Assembly: GCA_030531085.1 (NCBI GenBank)
Contig: JAUNOM010000018.1
Span: 1-49,520 of the forward strand
DNA: 49,520 bases
Source of the DNA: Prevotellaceae bacterium
GTDB lineage: Bacteria; Bacteroidota; Bacteroidia; Bacteroidales; Bacteroidaceae
Direction: 5' to 3'
Part shown: in pieces, positions 43,138 through 49,520 of the stretch
Numbering within the stretch: the stretch's first letter is position 1
How the letters are laid out: each line of letters opens with the position of its first letter
Position numbers and translations under genes: made by a program
The notes under the pieces: generated by a model
What the model saw: only the letters and a program-made list of their open reading frames with translations
Told to the model about the DNA's origin: nothing
Database searches by the model: none

Positions 43138-44348
43138 CAGTGGCAAACGCTATAAAGAAATACTTCAAAATTATAAAGAATGGCTATCAGACTGCACACA
43201 AGGCAGTCGGAAAGGCATTACCCTACATGGCGTGGTTACGCTATGTAAATCCTTTACATTATATAACACGGCTTGACAGATATATCATAGGCAAATTTAT
43301 AGGAACGTATTTCTTTGCAATCCTGCTGATTATAAGTATATCCATCGTCTTTGACTTTAACGAGAACCTGTCTAAGTTCACAGAATATCATGCTCCGTGG
43401 AAGGCCATAGTGTTTGACTATTATATGAACTTCGTTCCGTACTTTGCCAATCTGTTCTCCCCTCTGTTCGTCTTCATTGCCGTAATATTCTTCACATCCA
43501 AGATGGCGGCAGGCAGTGAGATTATCTCAATAATGGCGGCGGGCGTCAGCTTCAAAAGGATGTTGCGGCCATACATGATTTCATGTGTGCTCATATCTGT
43601 CCTGTCGTTCTGCCTTAGCGCATACGTCATTCCCCATGGCACAGTGATACGTCAGAATTTCGACTCTCTTTATAAGAACAACAAGAAGAATATGTCTGCG
43701 GAGAACGTACAGCTACAGGTGGACAAGGGTGTCATAGCTTACATACAGCATTATGACAACAAACTGAAGAGAGGTTACGGTTTCTGTCTGGACAAGTTCG
43801 AGAACAAGAAACTGATCTCACACATGTCCGCCACAGAGATACAGTATGACACTATCTCCAACTCAAAATATCACTGGAAGGCCACGAACTGGAAGATACG
43901 CGAGATGAGGGGCATGAGGGAGAAGATAACAAGCGGTATGCAGTTGGACACTCTGATAATGATGGAGCCTATAGACTTAGTGTATTCCAAAGGCCAGCAG
44001 GAAACGTTCACGCTGCCAGAGCTAAGCGACTACATCTCAAAGCAGATTAACCGCGGTTCAAGCAATGTCGTGCAGTATCAGGTGGAATACCATAAACGTA
44101 TCGCCGCATCGTTCGCGTCATTCATTCTCACCATAATCGGCGCATCCCTGTCGTCAAGGAAGCGCAAGGGCGGCATGGGGATGTATCTCGGCGCAGGCCT
44201 GGCGCTCAGTTTCATGTACATCATGCTACAGACCATCTCCGCCACTTTTGCCATAAATGCAGGGACTCCGCCCATGCTGGCGGCATGGGTGCCAAACATT
44301 CTCTTTGCCGTAGTCGCATACCTGTGTTACAGAAAGGCGCCAAACTAA
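43095..44348 (+). CDS. LptF/LptG-family permease (YjgP/YjgQ)
   Basis: The protein is 417 aa from the ATG at 43095, which overlaps tgt by 43 nt; a GTG at 43140, just past the tgt stop, would give 402 aa and may be the true start. The core begins RLDRYIIGKFIGTYFFAIL. It has about three N-terminal and three C-terminal membrane helices around a periplasmic beta-jellyroll region. This is the layout of the lipopolysaccharide-export permeases LptF and LptG, which work with LptB. The sequence resembles LptG more than LptF, but the assignment is tentative. Confidence 0.85.
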   Translation: MEENGCRQHEKKNITVANAIKKYFKIIKNGYQTAHKAVGKALPYMAWLRYVNPLHYITRLDRYIIGKFIGTYFFAILLIISISIVFDFNENLSKFTEYHAPWKAIVFDYYMNFVPYFANLFSPLFVFIAVIFFTSKMAAGSEIISIMAAGVSFKRMLRPYMISCVLISVLSFCLSAYVIPHGTVIRQNFDSLYKNNKKNMSAENVQLQVDKGVIAYIQHYDNKLKRGYGFCLDKFENKKLISHMSATEIQYDTISNSKYHWKATNWKIREMRGMREKITSGMQLDTLIMMEPIDLVYSKGQQETFTLPELSDYISKQINRGSSNVVQYQVEYHKRIAASFASFILTIIGASLSSRKRKGGMGMYLGAGLALSFMYIMLQTISATFAINAGTPPMLAAWVPNILFAVVAYLCYRKAPN

Positions 44349-44376
44349 ATATAAGAAAGAAAGAAAAAACAATCAG

Positions 44377-45888
44377 ATGGAAGATAAGACGACATACTTT
44401 GATGAGACATTGTTGAATGACAATGTTCTTGACGCTCTTTACGATATGCACTTTGATGTGTGCACGCCCATACAGGCCGCGTGCATAGACCCTATCATCG
44501 AGGGACGCGACATTATGGGTGTGGCACAGACGGGAACGGGCAAGACCGCGGCCTATCTGCTGCCCGTTCTGTCACGTCTGGATGACGGCGGCTTTCCCGA
44601 GGACGCTGTCAACTGCCTTGTAATGAGTCCTACGCGCGAGCTGGCGCAACAGATTGACCAGGCCATGCAGGGTTTCGGCTATTATCTTAATGACATCAGC
44701 AGTCTGGCGGTGTACGGTGGCAACGACGGCGGCAGGTACGACCAGGAGGTTGCGGCTCTCCGTAAGGGAGCGGCCGTGGTTATAGCCACACCGGGGCGAC
44801 TTATCTCGCATTTGCAGATGGAAAACCTCGACTTGTCCAGACTCTCATTCTTTATCCTTGACGAGGCGGACCGTATGCTGGACATGGGATTCTCCGAGGA
44901 CATACTGAAGATAGCGAAGAACATCCCGGAGTCATGCCAGACCATAATGTTCTCCGCCACGATGCCCGACAAGATTGAGCAGCTGGCAAAGACGTTGCTG
45001 AAGAACCCTATAAACGTGAAGATTGCGGTCAGCAAACCCGCAGAGAAGATAGCGCAGTCGGCATTCCTATGCTACTCCTCACAGAAGATGCGCATACTGG
45101 GCAGCATCTTTGACAAATCATACAAACTTCCCGGCACATCGGAGAGCAGCGATGACGTGTCACCATTGCAGAGGGTAATCATCTTTTCCGGAAAGAAGCA
45201 GAGGGTAAAGGAAATCGCGAGGACCCTGCAGAGGATGAAGGTGAATTGCGGCGAGATGCACTCGGATCTAAGTCAGGCGGAGCGCGACCAGATAATGTTC
45301 AGCTTCAAGAGCGGAGAGACGGACGTGCTCGTGGCTACGGACATCGTGGCGCGCGGCATAGACATTGACGACATCAGCATGGTAATCAACTATGACGTGC
45401 CGCATGACGTGGAGGATTACGTGCATCGCATCGGCCGCACAGCGCGCGCGGAGCGTGACGGTATGGCCGTGACGCTGGTGGCGCCAGAGGACTTCTTCCT
45501 ATTCCGCAAGATAGAGTCCTTCCTTGCAAAGGACATTGAAAAGAATCCTATGCCCGAGGGACTGGGACAGGCTCCTGAATATGATGAGGACGCAAGACGC
45601 AGCAGCAAGCAGGCGAGAAACGGAAAAACGCCAAAGGGTGAGAGACACGGAAGAAGCAAAGGCGACGGAAAGCAGAGGCAAGGCCACAGGCGCGGACGCA
45701 ACAACAGACGCAAGGAGGGGGACGGCAGCCATGCCGGAGACAGCGCCCAGACGACAGCGGAGAATACCAATCAAGATAATACACAGAAAGATAAACCTAA
45801 AAATCCTAAACGCTATGACAGAAAGAGAAAACGTGTGCGGACTCCGGAGGAAGGACTTCCGCACGACAGTGAACGGAAAGCAGACTGA
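44377..45888 (+). CDS. DEAD-box RNA helicase
   Basis: The 503-aa protein has all main helicase motifs: motif I AQTGTGKT, PTRELAQQ, TPGRL, DEADRMLDMGF, SAT, and motif VI HRIGRTARA. After about residue 395 comes a low-complexity basic tail (Lys/Arg/Gly/Asn-rich), typical of cold-shock or ribosome-assembly helicases, which probably binds RNA non-specifically. The last 74 nt overlap the start of galM in another frame. It lies 28 nt after the permease gene. Confidence 0.94.
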   Translation: MEDKTTYFDETLLNDNVLDALYDMHFDVCTPIQAACIDPIIEGRDIMGVAQTGTGKTAAYLLPVLSRLDDGGFPEDAVNCLVMSPTRELAQQIDQAMQGFGYYLNDISSLAVYGGNDGGRYDQEVAALRKGAAVVIATPGRLISHLQMENLDLSRLSFFILDEADRMLDMGFSEDILKIAKNIPESCQTIMFSATMPDKIEQLAKTLLKNPINVKIAVSKPAEKIAQSAFLCYSSQKMRILGSIFDKSYKLPGTSESSDDVSPLQRVIIFSGKKQRVKEIARTLQRMKVNCGEMHSDLSQAERDQIMFSFKSGETDVLVATDIVARGIDIDDISMVINYDVPHDVEDYVHRIGRTARAERDGMAVTLVAPEDFFLFRKIESFLAKDIEKNPMPEGLGQAPEYDEDARRSSKQARNGKTPKGERHGRSKGDGKQRQGHRRGRNNRRKEGDGSHAGDSAQTTAENTNQDNTQKDKPKNPKRYDRKRKRVRTPEEGLPHDSERKAD

Positions 45889-46897
45889 CCTTTACATCCT
45901 AAGAAATGCGAAGGGCACCGAGGTAGCCGTAACAAACTACGGCGGCGCCATCGTCGCACTCATGGTACCTGACAAGGACGGGCAGCTGGCCAACGTAATG
46001 CAGGGACACGACAACATACAGGATGTCATCAACTCGCCGGAGCCGTATCTGTCCACACTTATCGGACGTTTCGGCAACCGTATATGTAAGGGACGCTTCG
46101 TTCTGGGCGGAAAAGAGTACCAACTCGCCATCAACAATGGGCCAAACGCGCTGCATGGTGGGCCAACAGGCTATCATGCGCAGGTCTGGGACGCCATACA
46201 GATGAACGAGCAGACACTGGCGCTGTCCATCGTGTCGCCATACGGAGACGAAGGCTTCACGGGAGAGGTCAAGGTCAACGTTGAATACACATGGACTGAC
46301 GACAACGAGCTGAAAATTGACTATCTTGCCACAACGAACAAGAAGACTATCATCAACCTTACGCACCATGCCTTCTTCTCGCTGACGGGTATCGCAAACC
46401 CGACACCGACAGTAGACAGCCTGGAATGCGAGATTAACGCTGACTTCTACCTCCCGATAGACGAGACGAGCATCCCTACCGGAGAAATTCTGAAGGTGGA
46501 GGGCACACCGTTTGACTTCAGAACGCCGAAGCCCATAGGACGTGACATAAACAACACGGATGATGAGCAGATACGCAACGGAACCGGTTACGACCACTGC
46601 TTTGTGCTGAACAAGCGTGAGGTCGGCGAACTGTCTCTGGCCGCGCGTGTATTCGAGCCACAGTCCGGACGCACCATGGAATGCTGGACAACGGAGCCGG
46701 GAGTGCAGATGTACACGGACAACTGGGCAAACGGATACAAAGGACAGAACGGGGCAACGTTCCCACGGCGCTCTGCTGTATGCTTCGAGGCGCAGCACTT
46801 CCCTGACTCACCTAACAGGCCGTACTTCCCACCTGTGGTTCTAAATCCGGATGAGACTTACCGTCAGACCACGATATACAAGTTCGGAGTCAAGTAA
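45815..46897 (+). CDS. galM: Aldose 1-epimerase (mutarotase)
   Basis: The start is ATG 45815 (360 aa, MTERENVCGLRRKDF); the frame is open further upstream only because it runs through the helicase tail. A GTG at 45833 is a possible alternative. GalM motifs include NYGGAIVALMVPD, GRFGNRI, LHGGPTGY, the His pair NLTHHAFFSL and the C-terminal Glu in CFEAQHFPDSPN. It interconverts the alpha and beta anomers of sugars such as galactose. It is the last gene of the plus-strand run and is followed by hairpins at 46926-47023. Confidence 0.92.
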   Translation: MTERENVCGLRRKDFRTTVNGKQTDLYILRNAKGTEVAVTNYGGAIVALMVPDKDGQLANVMQGHDNIQDVINSPEPYLSTLIGRFGNRICKGRFVLGGKEYQLAINNGPNALHGGPTGYHAQVWDAIQMNEQTLALSIVSPYGDEGFTGEVKVNVEYTWTDDNELKIDYLATTNKKTIINLTHHAFFSLTGIANPTPTVDSLECEINADFYLPIDETSIPTGEILKVEGTPFDFRTPKPIGRDINNTDDEQIRNGTGYDHCFVLNKREVGELSLAARVFEPQSGRTMECWTTEPGVQMYTDNWANGYKGQNGATFPRRSAVCFEAQHFPDSPNRPYFPPVVLNPDETYRQTTIYKFGVK

Positions 46898-46925
46898 GGA
46901 AAATCCCTGAACACAACATTATAAA

Positions 46926-46973
46926 AGCCACAATAAAGGTTCCGGCATCCGCCGTCAGTCCTTTATTGTGGCT
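46926..46973. terminator. Bidirectional terminator between galM and GH30 gene
   Basis: AGCCACAATAAAGG (46926-46939) pairs with CCTTTATTGTGGCT (46960-46973), a perfect 14-bp stem with a 20-nt loop. On minus it is followed by TTTATAATG, and on plus by ATATATT, so it can serve both converging transcripts. Confidence 0.75.
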
Positions 46974-46992
46974 ATATATTATAAATAAGGTA

Positions 46993-47023
46993 CGCGCGTA
47001 CATATTATATAATATGTCGCGCG
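46993..47023. terminator. Second hairpin between galM and GH30 gene
   Basis: The 18-nt perfect palindrome ACATATTATATAATATGT (47000-47017) is flanked by CGCGCG on both sides (46993-46998 and 47018-47023), which extends the stem past a one-base bulge. On plus it is followed by CATTTTTA. It starts 5 nt past the GH30 stop. Confidence 0.6.
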
Positions 47024-47028
47024 CATTT

Positions 47029-48624
47029 TTATCTCCCTGCCGTCATCTCCACAAAAGTGTTCACACTCCTTGGTGCGACGGTGGCCTTCAGCCTTTTTCC
47101 GTACTCGCCCACGGGCTTCAGGTTCTCGCCGTCCGCGTCAGATGTGCGGTACAGCCTCCAGCCTCTGGATGATTTTCCGCTCACCCTCATGCGGAAGGGC
47201 AGGGGAGAGTCAGAATAGTTTATAACCACCACGACCCTGCGTCCGTCCCTGTTCAGAAATGCCGAGCACATCAGCCCCGTAACGTTGCTTTCGCCATCCT
47301 CAATGACCTTGCCCTTACTGTTTACGGCCTCGATGTCCATCCTTACAGCTCCGGGACGCACGAAAAGGCTGTAGTTGCCGAGCGCCCACAGCAGCTTTGA
47401 GTCCCTGAAGCGCCTCTCACGCTCATACATCCGCAGCAGCCCGTCCTTATAGTCACCGCCTGCCGCGCGCCACCACTGCCAGGAGCGCGCGCCGGCCACA
47501 CAGAGGTCATGGTGAATGACGCGCGCCACATACAGGGCGGTGCGCATGGAGAAATCGTATCCGCCTCCGCCGCCTATCTCCGTGTCGTTGCCCATGATAC
47601 AGGTCTCCGTCTGCCAATACTCCATGTTATAGCGCCTCAAGGTGTCGGCCAGCTGCCGCCGTATGCTCACCAAAGCCTCCAGCGGAGTGTTTGTCCAGTA
47701 GCTGTGTCCGGCCATCACCCTTGCCACAGTGGGCAGACCGCCTATATATGTGTCCACGCTGTCGGGACAGAAGAAGCTCTGTATGGCGTAGCCCCTCTGC
47801 CAGTCCGCAATGTGCGTGGAGAACATACAGCGGTAGTCCGAAGACTCGTTCACCAGCAGCTTCGTGGCGATGCCTCTCCGGGTGAACTCGCCGTCCAGCG
47901 CCCTCACCACCGCCGCTATCTCACGGTTGGTGGCAGGCGTTCCCTCCTGCTTGGGCCCTGTCCAGTTCCAGTGTCCGTCAGGCTCGTTGACGGGGCAGAC
48001 GTAATCAAAGTGCACACCGTCGTGCCTCTCCACGCCCTCCACAACATTTGCCAGAAAGCGCGCGTAGTCCCCATAATGCCGCTCCTTCAGATTGAGCGTG
48101 GCTCCGCGGCCCGTGTTCGTGGCGAGGCCGTTCTTGGTGAAGTACACGGGCGGCGAGTTCACGAAGCCTATGAACGTCTCCACACCTCTCTCCTTCGCCA
48201 TCCTCATGAACCTGCGTTCCGCCGCCTGCCTGCTCCAGTCATAGCTTCCGTCGGCCGCCAGCAGGCATTCTGTCCTTGTGCCGGGATTGATGCAGCTGCT
48301 GTCACCCTGCCCGCTGCTTCCGGCACCTATGTTGAAGCGCCAGATGCTCAGTCCAATGCCCTTTGGCTGCCCCGCGCTGTCGGTCTCGCGGCTGAACAGC
48401 CAGTCCGCGGCACACCGCAGGTCACGCTCGCTCCACTGTGCGGTGTGCTGCATACTCCATGCGTCCGATGCCCCGAAACCGTCCATGACCTGCCGCCCGC
48501 GTCCCGTCAGCCTGTACTCCTTCACCGCGTCATCATGTCCGGACCTCTGTCCGCTGCTCGCGCCGGGCAGGGCGGCCAGGCACGAGGTCATGGTCAGCAG
48601 AATTACTCCATTGCGTATTCTCAT
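47029..48624 (-). CDS. Secreted GH30-family glycoside hydrolase (endo-beta-1,6-galactanase-like)
   Basis: The start is ATG 48624 (531 aa, MRIRNGVILL); another ATG at 48636 adds four residues. The signal peptide has a possible lipobox (MTSC). The catalytic (beta/alpha)8 domain has the acid/base Glu in CPVNEPDGHWNW and the nucleophile Glu in YWQTETCIMG (E218 and E344 counted from 48636), followed by a beta-sandwich side domain. Stretches such as WRFNIGAGSSGQGD, RTECLL, FVNSPPVYFTKNGLAT and KQEGTP resemble GH30 subfamily 5 endo-beta-1,6-galactanases, so arabinogalactan is a likely substrate. Other GH30 activities (xylanase, glucanase) remain possible. The gene is GC-rich and solitary. Confidence 0.82.
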   Translation of the reverse strand: MRIRNGVILLTMTSCLAALPGASSGQRSGHDDAVKEYRLTGRGRQVMDGFGASDAWSMQHTAQWSERDLRCAADWLFSRETDSAGQPKGIGLSIWRFNIGAGSSGQGDSSCINPGTRTECLLAADGSYDWSRQAAERRFMRMAKERGVETFIGFVNSPPVYFTKNGLATNTGRGATLNLKERHYGDYARFLANVVEGVERHDGVHFDYVCPVNEPDGHWNWTGPKQEGTPATNREIAAVVRALDGEFTRRGIATKLLVNESSDYRCMFSTHIADWQRGYAIQSFFCPDSVDTYIGGLPTVARVMAGHSYWTNTPLEALVSIRRQLADTLRRYNMEYWQTETCIMGNDTEIGGGGGYDFSMRTALYVARVIHHDLCVAGARSWQWWRAAGGDYKDGLLRMYERERRFRDSKLLWALGNYSLFVRPGAVRMDIEAVNSKGKVIEDGESNVTGLMCSAFLNRDGRRVVVVINYSDSPLPFRMRVSGKSSRGWRLYRTSDADGENLKPVGEYGKRLKATVAPRSVNTFVEMTAGR

Positions 48625-48673
48625 ATCTAATCCCATAAAAATTCAACATATATAATAAAAGCAGGCATTTGTT

Positions 48674-48703
48674 TTGTCATGACGGATAAAATGCCTACCT
48701 TTG
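48674..48703 (+). promoter_or_regulatory. Bacteroidetes-type promoter of DUF721/DciA-like gene
   Basis: TTG (48674-48676), 19 nt, TACCTTTG (48696-48703) matches the consensus exactly. The predicted leader is about 25 nt. Confidence 0.72.
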
Positions 48704-48734
48704 CACAAAATTAACCCAAGAAAATTCACGATTT

Positions 48735-49025
48735 ATGTTCAGACGTCATCCCCAGGAAGTGGAAAAACTGGTAAGAAGCATCATGCGCAGCAACGGCCTC
48801 GAGACCCAATGGCTCCAGCGCCGCATCATCGAGTCGTGGGATGAGGTGGCCGGCAGTGTGGCTGCGCAGTACACGGAGGAGAAAAGCATACGCAACCAGA
48901 CCCTGTGGGTGAAGATATCAAGCCCCGCGGTGCGCGCTGACCTGAATATGCGCCGCACGGAACTTGTCAGACTGCTGAACCAGTCAGTGGGCGCGCATAT
49001 CCTAAGCGACATCAGACTCTATTGA
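48735..49025 (+). CDS. DUF721 / DciA-like protein
   Basis: This 96-aa protein has the DUF721 pattern: N-terminal helices, IIESWDEVAGSVAAQYTEEKSIRNQTLWVKISSPAVRADLNMRRTELVRLLN, matching the W-x-x-V-x-G and L-x-V-x-x-x-S/D-P-x-x-x-x-L blocks. Members of this family include DciA, which loads the replicative helicase DnaB in bacteria lacking DnaC. That role is plausible but not shown here. It has its own promoter and a minus-strand gene converges on it. Confidence 0.8.
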   Translation: MFRRHPQEVEKLVRSIMRSNGLETQWLQRRIIESWDEVAGSVAAQYTEEKSIRNQTLWVKISSPAVRADLNMRRTELVRLLNQSVGAHILSDIRLY

Positions 49026-49039
49026 GCACCGTGAGGCGG

Positions 49040-49306
49040 TCAGGCATACTGGTTGACCCTGTGGAAAGAATGTATCAGGTCCACCAGTTTCTGGAACTTC
49101 TCGCGCTTCTCTCCCTGCAGCTTGTCCACTTTCAGCATCTTCCTGTTGAACTTCATCCAGTTCAGCATATTATGCTCCTCTATGCGATGCCGTGACGGTC
49201 CCCTGTGGTTTTGCTCCACAAACTTCCATACCATATTGTATTTTCTGCTCCATTGAAGCTCACGGATGCCACTGCGCTCCACCTGCTTGTTTTCCTCTTG
49301 TTTCAT
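49040..49306 (-). CDS. Small protein resembling the helicase-associated domain
   Basis: The start is ATG 49306 (88 aa, MKQEENKQVERSG), 16 nt after the predicted transcription start from the promoter at 49328-49358. The upstream in-frame residues lie over the promoter and are unlikely to be translated. The pattern W-x-x-x-Y-x-x-x-x-x-F-V-x-x-N, P-S-x-x-R, L-x-x-W-x-x-x-x-R-x-x, L-x-x-x-x-x-x-x-F-x-x-L resembles the helicase-associated (HA) repeat seen at the C-terminus of some DEAD/DEAH proteins. It is very basic. It is present here without a helicase, and its function is unknown. Confidence 0.65.
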   Translation of the reverse strand: MKQEENKQVERSGIRELQWSRKYNMVWKFVEQNHRGPSRHRIEEHNMLNWMKFNRKMLKVDKLQGEKREKFQKLVDLIHSFHRVNQYA

Positions 49307-49327
49307 AGCTTTTTTATAATCTTTTTG

Positions 49328-49358
49328 CAAAGATACATCATTATTATCAAATATGCAA
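49328..49358 (-). promoter_or_regulatory. Bacteroidetes-type promoter of HA-domain protein
   Basis: On the minus strand TTG (49358-49356), 20 nt, TATCTTTG (49335-49328) is an exact consensus match. Confidence 0.72.
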
Positions 49359-49478
49359 GCATATTGCAAATTTACCGTAATAAAAATAATGCTGATGCAC
49401 TATGCGCAATCATGTAACAACAGGCCACATTTCGCCATAAACGCTCCGCGATATTTCCGGAATCGGCAGCCCTTCCAA

Positions 49479-49520
49479 AATGGATGTTAGATTTTTTTCT
49501 GCGGATGATAGATTTTTTTC
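49479..49520. repeat. 21-nt tandem repeat array, cut by window end
   Basis: On the minus strand two adjacent 21-nt units (49520-49500 and 49499-49479) read GAAAAAAATCTATCATCCGC and GAAAAAAATCTAACATCC with short ends. They match the units at 20343-20384 almost exactly, in opposite orientation. The array continues beyond the window. Confidence 0.7.

Noticed and set aside
45899-46798. 299-aa minus-strand frame within galM
   Set aside because: It is antisense to a well-conserved epimerase and shows no recognisable motif.
47509-48630. 373-aa plus-strand frame antisense to the GH30 gene
   Set aside because: It is a GC-rich shadow: the opposite strand has both GH30 catalytic motifs and a signal peptide, and this frame shows no domain.

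Overview
The window is chromosomal DNA from a member of the Bacteroidales, most likely Prevotella or a close Prevotellaceae relative. The evidence is the repeated use of the Bacteroidetes promoter (TTG, 19-20 nt, TAnnTTTG), weak Shine-Dalgarno sites, an F-type ATP synthase operon ordered DC-x-BEFHAG, lipoprotein Omp85 (TamL-type) genes beside tamB, a parA-parB-DUF5683-mltD-rel cluster and dispersed polysaccharide-degrading enzymes. No phage, transposase, CRISPR array or rRNA was found. The base composition looks mosaic by eye: about 11-18.5 kb and 44-49 kb are GC-richer than the ATP synthase, par and ftsY-lon blocks.

Layout. 0.1-8.6 kb (minus strand): the complete ATP synthase operon, from a promoter near 8787-8816, then hemW behind a long hairpin. 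8.6-9.0 kb: divergent promoters and a candidate small RNA. 9.0-18.5 kb: envelope assembly, with tamB and a TamL-type Omp85 lipoprotein on minus and a second TamL-type gene divergent on plus. 18.7-19.8 kb: a GH43 enzyme. 19.8-20.6 kb: a gene-free stretch full of 21-nt tandem repeats and palindromes. 20.6-23.2 kb: a corA-acetyltransferase pair with a structured leader, and a PD-(D/E)XK-like protein. 23.3-26.5 kb: fucO, an arabinanase and a pectin methylesterase, a small pectin-use cluster. 26.6-32.9 kb: rel, mltD, DUF5683, parB, parA. 32.9-33.6 kb: tRNA-Arg(CCG), a palindromic element, a 22-nt repeat array and a hairpin. 33.6-35.3 kb: an acyl-CoA synthetase. 35.6-46.9 kb (plus): ftsY, rimO, an HU gene, a membrane-spanning HU-LysM fusion, lon, tgt, an LptF/LptG permease, a DEAD-box helicase and galM, closed by paired hairpins. 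47.0-48.6 kb: a GH30 enzyme resembling endo-beta-1,6-galactanases. 48.7-49.4 kb: a DUF721/DciA-like gene and an orphan helicase-associated-domain protein. The window ends inside another 21-nt repeat array.

How they work together. The core functions are energy (ATP synthase), chromosome segregation and the stringent response (ParAB, Rel), protein targeting, quality control and translation (FtsY, Lon, RimO, Tgt, helicase) and outer-membrane biogenesis (TamB/TamL, LptF/G family). The accessory functions are degradation of pectin side chains and backbone (GH43 arabinanase, CE8, possibly GH30 galactanase), with FucO able to reduce the lactaldehyde produced from rhamnose or fucose.

The least explained items are the HU-transmembrane-LysM protein, which could tie DNA to the cell envelope, and the intergenic repeat families: 21- and 22-nt tandem arrays with periods near two helical turns, and long hairpins with A5/T5 at the apex.
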